From positions 3,410,001 to 3,474,000 of the forward strand of contig OY725495.1 of assembly GCA_963281255.1 (NCBI GenBank): 64,000 nt of DNA, in the 5' to 3' direction. A program made the translations under genes and the position numbers. Positions within the stretch are counted from its first letter, which is position 1, and each line of letters opens with the position of its first letter. This DNA comes from Aphrocallistes beatrix (lineage: Eukaryota > Porifera > Hexactinellida > Sceptrulophora > Aphrocallistidae). Positions 23,986 through 33,960 of the stretch are shown here, piece by piece. The notes under the pieces were generated by a model that had not been told where the DNA came from, ran no database searches, and worked only from the letters and a program-made list of their open reading frames with translations.

Positions 23986-24612
23986 TTCTAGCAGATTCTG
24001 TTGGTGGAACGCAGCGATTGCGATGGGAAGTGAAGAGTTATATCCCACTTTTGACTAATCTTGTTTTGATTGCCGACTGCAAAACAATCAATAATTCACA
24101 TATGTTTACAATTAATTAAAACGTCAAATCTTGTAAAGTAAAATATCTGAAAATTTCAGGCAGTATGCTTAAGTGCAGAGTGGAATTATTTTATCTGTTG
24201 AAATTCGATTTGGAGGTAACTTCAATCACCGAATGCTCCTTTTGCCAAATTGTCCCCTATTGAGACAATCCTGCAAAAGGAATATCTGAATCGATATGAC
24301 TTGGTAGAATGTCTGAGGTATTCCTGAGAGATGTGTAGGCATCTTCTTTGTTTAAATAAGTTTCACCATCCAGGTAGCCAATGAGATAATCAACGAGTAA
24401 CCGATATAGGCAGGGGCGTCGTGCCCATAGTCCCAGGGGGGACCGGGCCCACCAAAATCTTTTGTAGCCCCCTAGATTTTCACTTTTTCCTCACAGATCT
24501 TCACTTGTGCCCACCAGATTTTCATTCAGACTATTAATACATTGAATAACAACATCTGCATACATAACTATCTCAACCGGGATATCAATTACTAATTTCT
24601 AATATTAGCTAC
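23986..24612. other. 3' flank of PSTK, no gene
   Basis: 24415-24530 has transposon-like phrases (CAGGGGCGTCGTGCCCATAG, CAGGGGGGACCGGGCCCACC) without a paired end. Nothing coding. Confidence 0.4.
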
Positions 24613-25560
24613 CTACTGAGTTCCAAGCATTGCTTCCTTCATCATTTGAACAACTACGAGTTCAATCTCGCTTGGTGTCACTTCGTTCTCGAAAATTTGT
24701 TTACTCAACTGATCCAGAACTTCTCTTCTTTTTACATTGCACTTCTCAGCATACAGTTTGAGAGCTTGCTTTCCCAGTTCCTTCTTACTTTCCTCCTTTA
24801 CCATACTTCTTACTAACTTTCTAAGCGCGATGTCGCATTGGTGTGTGATACTAGTATTCGTTTCGCTCCGAGCTGCTTCTTTATGGGAGAGGATCTGCTC
24901 AGAATCTGCTAAAGGAGGCGGTAGTTTTAATGAAGATTCCTGCATTTTTGTGACAATTGCATTGAATTCAAACTCTTTAGCAGTATCAATCTTGATTGTT
25001 TCTTGTTCCCATTTGAAAACGGACCCAGCTGGATTAGACAATTGTCCATGAATGTTTAGAATAGTTTGCTCAGGGACTGGGTGTTTTCTTGCCTTGTTGC
25101 GGACTATGCACTCTTGAAGACTTGTTTCAAAGCAAAGCTATAAGAAACCAGTTCTATGCTTCCTAGCAAGTCTGTAGTATTCGTACCGCATGCTCCTGTA
25201 GTGGAATGTATCGTCAAGGACAAGTATTATGGCTTTATTATTGAAGTCTGTATGCAATTGTGATATTAGCAAATCAGAAAACTGTTTATCAGGGCACTCT
25301 CCAAAAGGATAGCCTAAGTAACTGTCAATTTGTTCTCGCAAAAAATCTCGATGCTTTTTCCAAATGAAAGTTTCATCAGGAGAACCTCCAGCTTGAAATG
25401 CATCAAACTCAACACAAATTAAATTCAAATTAGACTCAGTTGATTCGAGATAGCTCTTGAAAGAATGAATGAAAGTGGACTTTCCACTTGCTGGAATGCC
25501 AATCAATATGCAGAGCAATTTAACACCCAATTTCAAACTAGCTGAACCTAAGCTAGCCAT
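24613..25560 (-). pseudogene. PSTK: L-seryl-tRNA(Sec) kinase, PSTK, with one in-frame TAG
   Basis: Minus-strand frame of about 315 codons from the ATG at 25560. PSTK phosphorylates Ser-tRNA(Sec), the step before SepSecS makes selenocysteinyl-tRNA. A P-loop GIPASGKST lies near residues 18-26, then CVEFDAFQ, a Walker B-like ILVLDDTFHYRSMRYEYY, and downstream LARKHRTGFL, LQECIVRN and the C-terminal PSTK region (VLDQLSKQIF). The length is close to that of animal PSTK. A single TAG at 25138-25140 interrupts the frame after RTGFL, where the family normally continues without a break (a glutamine codon one base away would fit). Everything before and after is in one frame with no indel. No introns are visible, so it may be a retrocopy. 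It is either a very young pseudogene, a readthrough case, or a sequence error. It lies in the gap of gene B, on the same strand. Confidence 0.8.
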
Positions 25561-25986
25561 AATATATATCTTGTCATTTGGACAAATTGAGGGTAAAGAC
25601 AATCTACAGAAACTCCTGTTATTAACGGTAAACCGATGTTTCGTCGCTGATATCTCTCCTAATGGAATTACAAACTGTTGGGAAACATGAATTGGTTCTC
25701 AAGCTGAATAGAATTAATAGGAGTGAGGATTTTGGAGAGTATTATGTATAAGAGCAAAGAGAAAGTGGGCATTTTGGGTTTGAAATAAATACAAATGGCA
25801 CGCGAGAGTGGTTTTTTATTTCGTGAGGGGGTGGGTGATTGTCATTTATTATTTGTTAGAATGAATGGGAGAATGAAAGTGAGGATTCGATCATTTCATT
25901 CAAAGAAATATCAGCGACGAAACATCCGCCATTCGTTATTAACCAAGTAGGATATAACGAAATGAGGAGGTATTAAAAAGTCCAGA
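25561..25986. other. Upstream region of PSTK
   Basis: The open frame extends upstream of the ATG only via non-ATG codons to about 25602. 25590-25650 and 25895-25945 share phrases about ATATC and CGACGAAACATC, hinting at an inverted or degenerate duplicate. No gene. Confidence 0.35.
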
Positions 25987-26150
25987 GAACTTGTTCCTAT
26001 GGTCCAGAGAACATGTTCCTATTGTTCAGAGAACTTGTTCCTATGATCTAGTGAACATGTTCCTATTGTTCAGAGAACATGTTCCTATTATTCAGAGAAC
26101 TTGTTCCTATGGTCTAGAGAACATGTTCGTATAGTCCAGAAAACATGTAC
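25987..26150. repeat. 22-bp tandem repeat of eight p53-like half-sites
   Basis: Decamers GAACTTGTTC or GAACATGTTC start at 25987, 26009, 26031, 26053, 26075, 26097 and 26119, and a decayed AAACATGTAC at 26141: eight units at exactly 22-bp spacing. Each of the first seven fits the RRRCWWGYYY pattern recognised by p53-family proteins. The array lies about 430 bp before the PSTK start. Whether it binds anything is inference. Confidence 0.75.
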
Positions 26151-26546
26151 CCTCGACATTTATGTACCTGCGGACAAGATTTCACGCCTCTAGAGCTACC
26201 GCGATCCGTCCAACTAACTTACCCGTCCGGCCCAGTTCAGATCGAGTGTAGACCACATGGAAGAAAACTGAGTCCGCAGCCCCATAGGACTGACACGTCT
26301 TTTTGGTTGTCTTTTTAGTGAAAAAGTCAATTTGATTCATAACTCTTTGCAATAGTGTGGCAAATATGTGACACAATTTACAATTATCATTATTAAGTAT
26401 CGTACGTGTAATTGAACTTTGGAGCAGTTCTAACGTCATCATCTTTCTCCCTAAATCAATGATAATTCAGCTTCATCGATTCTCTTGGGAGAGCGAAATG
26501 ATATCCCTTTTTCATCCTTACATAAATAAATAAATAATTTATCATA
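26151..26546. other. Spacer, no recognised gene
   Basis: A minus-strand open stretch of 86 codons (26182-26442) resembles no family I know and has no supporting signals. Confidence 0.3.
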
Positions 26547-26622
26547 CAGTTGTGGAAATAAAATATTCGGAATTATGTGTAATTACATGTGAAATTACAC
26601 GTGTAATTACATGTGTAATTAC

Positions 26623-27301
26623 TAGGGTTGCCAGACGTCCGGGTTTGACCCGGACAGTCCGGGTTTCGAGCCATTTGTCCGGAGTCCGGGAATGGGATGA
26701 ATTTGTCCGGGTTTAGAGAATTTTGAGTCCTGTCCGACTACTCACTACTCAGGACTGTCAATATCTTCTATCCGTATCTAAGTTATTTAGTTAGCTATTG
26801 CTCTGCTGCAAAAGTGTCACTCTCTAATATTTGAAGAAAGATTGCAAGTTTGTGAAATTTGGATTATTACTGATTTGTAATGCTACCATAGTGTACGTAT
26901 ACTACTGAGTACTGACCCTAACTGCCTAACATGTTCCGTAATGAGTATACTTGGAATCTTCTTTTTGTTTCTGTGTTCAATGGCTTCAACGATGAATTAT
27001 GATATGTAGATATGTAGTCACGTGGGTCAAGGGTCATTTTATGTGTCTTTGCAGCTCTGGTTTACAGTGAATTACCTACATTCAAATTATTATTTCACAT
27101 TTTATTCTCTGAGATTTTAGTTTACCCGCAATAACTAATAGACGAAATATAATTTATAATTTCTCTTGCTTATTTATGTATTCTGTATATTTTGACGATA
27201 AGTTATTGATACAAATTTAAAATTAGATAACATTACAATAAGCAATTTTTTAGAGAATAAATTATGTCCGGGTTTGGCCATTTGAAAATCTGGCAACCCT
27301 A
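26623..27301. mobile_element. hAT-like element inside the satellite
   Basis: Ends TAGGGTTGCCAGACGTCC and the inverse AAAATCTGGCAACCCTA. Flanked by GTAATTAC on each side (26615-26622 and 27302-27309), which would be an 8-bp target duplication, though the satellite itself has the same sequence. The internal text near each end repeats GTCCGGGTTT. No ORF. Confidence 0.75.
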
Positions 27302-27722
27302 GTAATTACATGTGTAATTACATGTGTAATTACATGTGTAATTACACGTGTAATCACATGTGTAATTACATGTGTAATTACATGTGTAATTACACGTGTA
27401 ATTACATGTGTAATTACACGTGTAATTACATGTGTAATTACATGTGTAATTACACGTGTAATTACATGTGTAATTACATGTATAATTACACGTGTAATTA
27501 CATGTGTAATTACACGTGTAATTACATGTGTAATTACATGTGTAATTACACGTGTAATTACATTTGTAATTACATGTGTAATTACACGTGTAATTACATG
27601 TGTAATTACATGTGTAATTACACGTGTAATTACATGTGTAATTACACGTGTAATAACATGTGTAATGACATGTGTAATTACATGTGTAATTACACATGTA
27701 ATTTCACATTTAATTACACATA
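27302..27722. repeat. 10-bp palindromic satellite (GTAATTACAT)n
   Basis: About 42 units of GTGTAATTACAT-type sequence, alternating ACATGT and ACACGT at unit joints. Long open frames exist in several frames on both strands, giving CNYTCNYT-like peptides; these are artefacts of the repeat. Confidence 0.95.
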
Positions 27723-28293
27723 ATACCGAATATTTTATTTCCGCAACTGTCGTTCAACCAAACCCAGACCTATAGCCATAAAGACAAACTATCTTTTGAG
27801 CAGTAGCAAATTTTAAGGTGTCAATATATGTATATCAGGGAGACCGATCATTTAAGAGTGGTCCATATATTTCAGTATAACTTTGAAATATTGGTTCCGA
27901 GGGGTCCAAATATTTCGAATTGTAAGGACCGGGGGATACCATTCCAGGGGCCGTAGACTCGGAATGAGGATTGGGTGGGGCCTTTAGGTTTGCATGATTG
28001 GTATGGCCATTTTGGACAAATTGTATCATAGCTAATGAAGGTAATAGCCTTCGGCTAATTCATGTAAGGCAAAGGCCCTTCCAACCCGACCGGAGCCTAC
28101 GCCTATGTCATTCTGTGGGAGTCCAAAATCTTTGTGACATTTCCTTGAATATGATCCATAATTAATTTATTTGCATATGCAAATACTAGTAGTAACTTGT
28201 TCGCATGCGAATAGTAGCTTATTCGCATGCGAATAGTAGCTTATTTTCATGCAAATAGTAGCTTGTTCGCATGCGAATAGTAGTTTTTAATAC
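27723..28293. repeat. Second copy of the 23 kb segment plus GCATGCGAATAGTAGC units
   Basis: 27950-28170 matches 23260-23370 and 23802-23925 without the hAT MITE. 28170-28285 has four GCATGCGAATAGTAGC-like units that abut the end of gene B exon 1. Confidence 0.7.
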
Positions 28294-28876
28294 CTCTGGG
28301 AGTAGGACATCCAGTTCCGATGTAAGTCATTTTTAAAAATGCATTCTTGAGTTTTTGCTGCATTTCTAACTTTTCAAATCTTTTAGAAAAGTTTGATTTA
28401 ATAGCATTCACATCACTTTTAAGGGCGCCAAGCCTAACTAGAGGAAGAAAATCTTTTGATTGCTCATTTTCTAATAGTGGTGCAGAAAACACATGAAAAG
28501 ATTTATACTTGATAATGATAAATCGATTACTAGAACCACTAAACGAAACTACTGGGGGTTGAGTGATAAGGGCTAATAACTCATTGAAATAATATTTGGA
28601 GACATCGATCTTAACTGCATATATATTTTTAGCTCTACTAGAATGGGTTGACACCATCATTTACAAAGCTGCTTTGTTCCCGACTAGCTCCGCATTAACG
28701 ATGAATTCTTTTACGGAGTTTGTGACAATACGATTGATGGAAAGAACGGAGTAGTCTGAGAGCTTGCATGGCATGAGACAATTAGGTGCTCTCTGATCTG
28801 AAACTTCTCTACAAGAACAATTACAGAACACAAATGCACAAATAATTGATAGAGAAAAACAAAGAGAAGAACGCAT
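28294..28876 (-). pseudogene. Secreted F5/8C family copy B, N-terminal exon with in-frame TAA
   Basis: Starts at the ATG at 28876 with a signal peptide (LCFSLSIICAFVFC). Then comes the family cysteine motif in altered form (PNCLMPC) and the unassigned middle region, ending ...LKNAFLKM just before the F5/8C domain should begin. One TAA at 28661-28663 interrupts the frame; coding resumes in the same frame right after it. The exon ends at a plausible donor (GAG|GTATT). The F5/8C domain is missing here and is found 5.7 kb downstream at 22232-22593. A TATATAT stretch at 28921-28927 may be its TATA box. It is strongly diverged from the main array, so it is an old branch of the family. Confidence 0.65.
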
Positions 28877-31116
28877 GACTTTTCAGTTTTAACTGACTAT
28901 ATTATTGATGTTTCGACTGAATATATATGAATAATTCCATTTTTGTTGTATTTATAACTTATTTCATCATGAATACGTGGGTGAAAAAAGCTACCTGACT
29001 AACGTCATCTTCAAACGTAGTTAGTACAATAACATGTACCAAACTAAGTATGGAGTTATAATCACTGGCATTATTTCAAAAGTAATTATCCATATTGACT
29101 TATTGTAAGCAGTGACTTTAGGAAAAAATCTTTTTGATGATTTAATCACGGAGATGAATAATAATACTCTCTAATATATGATTTATCGTAAAAACGTTTA
29201 ATTAGTACTGTTGAAAATATGACTTAATAATAAAATTGATTTCTGGAAATAGTCAGTAATATGACTCATAGCGTACATATATAAGTATAATAGTACTGTA
29301 GTTTAGTTGAAGTTTCAATTGATAGCATGAGACAGGGATTAACCAAGATATGGCTTAGTAGTATGACTCAATAGAATTTAGTGCTAAACACGTAACGAGT
29401 TTATTGTAAGCATCAGACAGTGGCGAGAATATTAAGTTTCTAAAAGTAATTCTTGTTTGTGATGCGAAGGAGAATGTTTGTAATATGAATATAATTTAGT
29501 GCTCAATTAGACACGAATTTACTTTGAGTATTCAGGCTGTGGTGGAAACATATTTTATAGAAATACCACTTGATGTACATATTATTAAATTAAACTACAA
29601 GTAGGTAATTCTTGAACTATTACAAGGAAGGATAAAACTATCAACCTCGTAGATTTGATTTATTAGCTGGTTTTCATTATTGAACCCGTTTCGAAGATTT
29701 CAGAAAGTTTCACACAAATTATCTCGCTTCAATAAATTTTCCTGAATCTCTTCATATTTGCATACCTAGTTTGTTTGTAACAGTGGGTATTGTTCTGTTG
29801 ATTATAAATTCTATATTATTTCTAAATTGTTATTCGAATTTAAAAACTCTATTTCCAAAGATTGAGTGAGATTTTAATCGTAGTAGTGATATAAAGGGGA
29901 CAATCTTATAATAGATCAATAATATCATTAAAAATTATTTATTATCTGATATATACATGAATAGTAGTCGGGGGAACTTTTACACTCGAGTACATAACCT
30001 TTCAAGATATACCAGTGCCTAAACACTTTACATGTAAACCTCACAATTCAGCGCCTCCGAGATATGACTCTACAATTGATGTGCATACCTGAGTTGGAGC
30101 AAATATATATTGTACAACTTCAATATACAGTCAGGATCGCTTATTATGAACCCGCTTAATGTGAACATTCGTTTATTATGAACTAAGCTCCTGGTCCCAA
30201 TTTCATTTTTAGATAGGATTTGTATTAAATCAAGTTCGCTTATTATGAAGTATCTCTATTATGAACAATTTTTTTGGTCCCCTGGTGATTCACAATAAGC
30301 GATCCTGACTGTAATTACATAATTTATTGATAACAGTTACTCAGTCAATTATATAGACTTTTTGTAAAGTAATACTTCTAAATAGAGTGACTGTAACTGT
30401 CTGAAATCCGGCACAACCTACTCCAATGATGTCGCATCTCGGAGGTTTATCTGTATGTAGATAATATTGTGTTGATCGAATACTTTTATCTGTGTATTGT
30501 ATTGCATTATTGGAAGTGAGATAATTTGTGGATCCATAATATACATGCAATATTTTTAATATAGCTCTGGTAATTCCAATTCCAATAATAATTCATAAAT
30601 AAAAAACTAACCCAAAGTTTTTGTTTACCTCCAATGTGATTTTGAAGAACTACTAGTGACTCTCTTACAGCAGAACTTATAGAACTCGAGCCAAAATCTA
30701 TTAAGGAGAAAGACTAAATAAATTAATTAAGTAAGCATTTGTAACCAATGACTTGATTAAATGATATATGTACAGTAGTAAGTATTTGAAATTGAGAAAT
30801 ATTTGACATCCTCTGTATGGTTACAAGTTAGTCATATTATCTCCAATAACTTGGTGATGATATTAGAGATGACTTGAAGGAATTAATATAAATTCTAGCT
30901 CTACAGGAACATAATTAATATGATCTAAGTATAAAGTTATTATTGAAAATATGTAAGCATTCAGACAGCTGTAGAGAATTACTTAGAATACCTTTTTTAA
31001 AAAGTAATTCTCACTTGTAAATGCTAACCTCTTTACTCAAAATGCCAAAAGTGTGGTCAATCAATCAAACTTGCTTCTCACAATTCATGTTCTTTCGAAA
31101 TGTTTTGCGAAAAAAG
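28877..31116. other. Intergenic, with the array upstream block before gene C
   Basis: 29330-29480 and 30900-31015 carry the upstream block phrases (CATCAGACAGTGG, AATATTAAGTTTCTAAAAGT). It also includes the MITE at 30126-30313. No gene. Confidence 0.5.
30126..30313. mobile_element. pogo-like MITE, uninterrupted copy
   Basis: TACAGTCAGGATCGCTTATT at the left and its inverse AATAAGCGATCCTGACTGTA at the right, with TA ends. A sister copy at 59745-60452 contains an HLE; this copy supplies the empty site (AAGTATCTCTATTATGAAC). Confidence 0.9.
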
Positions 31117-31123
31117 TATAAAA
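31117..31123 (+). promoter_or_regulatory. TATA box of gene C
   Basis: TATAAAA only 34 bp before the chosen ATG at 31151. The spacing is the same in gene D and in the second start of copy I. Confidence 0.5.
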
Positions 31124-31150
31124 ACAAAAATCTTCATATTATTCCTCAAC

Positions 31151-32038
31151 ATGGACCATTTTCTACTGCTTTCACTGCTTTCCATAATATATTGTGCCGC
31201 AGAGGCTCACGAGATCATTCTGAGTGATGAATGTTCTTCCTGTCGAATGCCGTGTGAAATATCGAATCATAGGAGTGAATCATCGCTAATCAGAGTGTAC
31301 AGTACCTCATACAATGATTACAGAATCACCACGTTACTTAACGGGATTCAAGGATATTTCCGAACCACTGTGTCTCTGAACGACAAAGTTCAAGAGGGTT
31401 ATTTTGCTAGGGTCAATTTAGAATATTGGCCTTTTAACGCGCTCTGTAAGATCTTAAGCCAACCTCCAACCATTACTGAATCTAAGAACATGAAAAAGTT
31501 AAATTTGCACTACAAAACTTTTCGGTCCATTAATGTTTACCTAAAACAACAATTCTTCGATAATGATTTGCAGCATTTTCTCATAGAAAGAGTGTATAGA
31601 CAACAAAATAAGTTATCATTTGCTTTAGAGTACTTAAAAAAAGGAACTGTAGACTATCTCAAAAAAGCATTTCTAAATGCCGACGTTACTGGTACATATC
31701 AATGTCATAACCCGAATCCGATCAGGAGTCCGAGTGGTCTTAATTGGTGCGGAAGCAGAACTGGGACATGGATGCAAATTGACATGAATGAAGTGTATTT
31801 ATTTAATTACATAGGAGTCCATTTGTGGGATGGAGATAACCGTATTTATACATACAATTTGCAGGTATCCGAAAATGGGAAAAGTTGGAAAGACATAGTT
31901 GTGAACAAAGTTGGGAGATCGTATCAAGAATTAAAGCTTCCTGAAATAATGTCTGTGAGATATATTAGAATGGATGGGAATAGTGACAAGTATGCAACTT
32001 ACTTCAACATACTTTACTTGAAAGTTGAATTAAAATAA
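31151..32038 (+). CDS. Secreted F5/8C family protein, copy C
   Basis: 295 residues, one exon. Signal peptide FLLLSLLSIIYCAAEA, then the cysteine motif DECSSCRMPC, a conserved middle region (RITTLLNGIQGYFRTTVSLN, VNLEYWPFNALCKILSQ), a charged helical linker, and the F5/8C domain from about residue 190: TGTWMQIDMNEVYLFNYIGV, LWDGDNRIYTYNLQVSENGK, RYIRMDGNSDKY. Two cysteines bracket the start of the domain (YQCH...WCG) and may form a disulfide. I chose the ATG at 31151 because it starts the signal peptide; the longer frame from 31100 would put hydrophilic residues in front of it. The F5/8C half and 3' UTR are closest to those of copy E, whereas the N-terminal half is closest to D. Binding partner unknown. 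Confidence 0.85.
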   Translation: MDHFLLLSLLSIIYCAAEAHEIILSDECSSCRMPCEISNHRSESSLIRVYSTSYNDYRITTLLNGIQGYFRTTVSLNDKVQEGYFARVNLEYWPFNALCKILSQPPTITESKNMKKLNLHYKTFRSINVYLKQQFFDNDLQHFLIERVYRQQNKLSFALEYLKKGTVDYLKKAFLNADVTGTYQCHNPNPIRSPSGLNWCGSRTGTWMQIDMNEVYLFNYIGVHLWDGDNRIYTYNLQVSENGKSWKDIVVNKVGRSYQELKLPEIMSVRYIRMDGNSDKYATYFNILYLKVELK

Positions 32039-33926
32039 ATAGCGATTTCTTCTATTTTGCATGTTGTGTTAACACATTCAGAAGGAATCTGTATTTAGTT
32101 GTGTGATTATACTACTTTGATAATGTTAATGTCTATATTTGTCCCCATTTTATAATGTTAAAGTTTTTTGATGTTAAATTAATAAAAATACTGATAAAAA
32201 CGTCATGATCTTTTAGTTTGACAACTGAAATATCCGGCTCCCTATACTTTTAGTGTTTTATTTTTTGAGTTACAATTTCCTGAATATACATGTACTATCG
32301 TTGGTAAAGAGGCCAAGTCTTGAAATTCCCGGCTGCCGTATGTTTACTAGAGAATGCAATTCTGAACCAAGTTGTGCTAATGGAATTTCTTTTCGGTCTT
32401 ATCTAGATTATCCGAAATTTTCATTTTTAAACTTCTAAATACATAATATAATTTCAATTCAATTAGAACAAGTCAATAGTGATAAATTTTGACAATTAAA
32501 TATAAGGTTTGTAATTTAAATATAATAACGCAATAAATTCGAGATGCATCAGTAAATATGTGGCAGTAATTTGCAATATTGGAGAGCAGATTTTTACAAT
32601 TGATTCCAGTGAATGCAAAATACACGAATCAGAAAAGAAAATGATATGCCCAGCGTATGAATGTGGGTGGAAAAATCGCATATCTCTGTTCTTTAATATG
32701 ATTTTATTCGGCAAAGTTCTTACAAAGCACATTGCTAGAAAAAATGAAATTGGAAGGGATGATTACCTCTTTGCAATGTATCTGGACAGAAGTTAGAAAA
32801 ATGGGGTTGGAAATATAACTTTTAACTTTTTTTCAGATCTCTCGGAATTGAGGATTTTTAGTGAATGTATTTATTCTAAGCGTCTGGGATGAAGTCCAGG
32901 GATTTAATTGCTACTTACTACCTCAACTGACCAAAATCCGTTTCCATAGCAACGCTGGAAAGTAGCGACATTTCCATGGAAGAATCCAAATTTTTCGCAA
33001 CAACCCATTCTTAGCTCAGTTCTGAGCGAAAAATGTTAAATTAATAACACTTAGAAGTGTCCTTAAACCGGTTCTGAAAATCACTAAATTCGTCACAAAT
33101 ATAACCTGTGGCGCAATCAAATGATGACTGATCACAATTTTAGGCACTTTGACACTATATCTATATATGCTGGTGAAACATTCCTAAGCTCTATTCTGAG
33201 TGGTCAATGATTTAAGGCAGCTCATTTATTAGTTTAACCATCTTCTACCGCATCCCTCCGTCTAAAATCGTAAAAATTTACTGTGAGGCCTTATGTATAG
33301 TAGGACATGTGTGATCCATTATCATAGCCGATGTGGGAAAAGTTCGTGGGTTGTAGTTATCGGCGGACAATAATTTTCCTCCAATTTTGAAGAACTAATT
33401 ATGGCTCCCTTACAGCAGAACTTGCAGAACTCGAGGAAAATCTTTTAAGGAAAAAGACTAAATAAATGTCTGTATCTTGTAACCAATAACATCAAAAATT
33501 AAATAAAATATACTTGCAAAGTATTTGAAATTGAGAGATATAACATCCTCTCGCAATATTATTAGTTGATCATATTATCTTCAATTATGTTCCTGTATAA
33601 CTAGAATTTATTTTAATTCCTTCAAATAATCTTTAAAGTAATCACCAAGTTGGTGATGACTTTAAAGATGACTTGAAGGAATTAAAATAAAATCTAGTTA
33701 TACAGGACCATGATAATATGATCTAAGTATAAAGTTCTCATTGAATATAATGTAAGCATTCAGACAGTTATAAAGGATACTTACTTTAGAACAATATTTT
33801 TTACAAGTAATTCTCACTTACTAATGCTAACCTCTTTCTTAAAATAATAAAAATGTGTTTCAATCAATTAAATTTGCTTCTCATAATTTGGTCTTTCAAG
33901 AATGTTCTACCACTTCCGAAAAAAAG
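32039..33926. other. Array spacer between C and D
   Basis: Contains the 3' block shared by the array (TTCTTCTATTTTGCATG, then AACTTCTAAATACATA at 32430), a repeat at 33060-33310 that is inverted at 12755-13010, and an inverted repeat around TTCAAATAATCTTTAAAGTA and its partner near 33660. Then the upstream block of gene D, similar to that of gene C. No gene. Confidence 0.55.
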
Positions 33927-33934
33927 TATAAAAG
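33927..33934 (+). promoter_or_regulatory. TATA box of gene D
   Basis: TATAAAAG, 34 bp before the ATG at 33961. This predicts a leader of only a few bases unless the true start is elsewhere. Confidence 0.5.
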
Positions 33935-33960
33935 CAAAAATCTTCAGATTATTTCCAAAC

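Larger units (their letters stand above)
26547..27749. mobile_element. Mariner-like TIR element filled with a 10-bp satellite and a hAT element
   Basis: The left end CAGTTGTGGAAATAAAATAT (26547) is inverted at the right end, ATATTTTATTTCCGCAACTG (27749), and the inverted similarity extends about 50 bp inward. A TA precedes the left end; the right flank is TC, so the target site has decayed. The interior is (GTAATTACAT/C)n satellite, split by the hAT element at 26623-27301. Confidence 0.7.

Noticed and set aside
24613..25041. Separate small gene downstream of PSTK
   Set aside because: It is the same frame as the kinase and supplies its usual C-terminal part; only one TAG separates them.
26615..27309. 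Taking GTAATTAC as firm proof of an 8-bp target duplication
   Set aside because: The surrounding satellite has the same sequence in every unit, so the duplication cannot be told from the repeat; the hAT call rests on the inverted ends instead.
27299..27723. Long ORFs on both strands (132-137 codons) of CNYTCNYT or CNYMCNYM type
   Set aside because: They are translations of the 10-bp satellite; any frame without a stop in the unit stays open.
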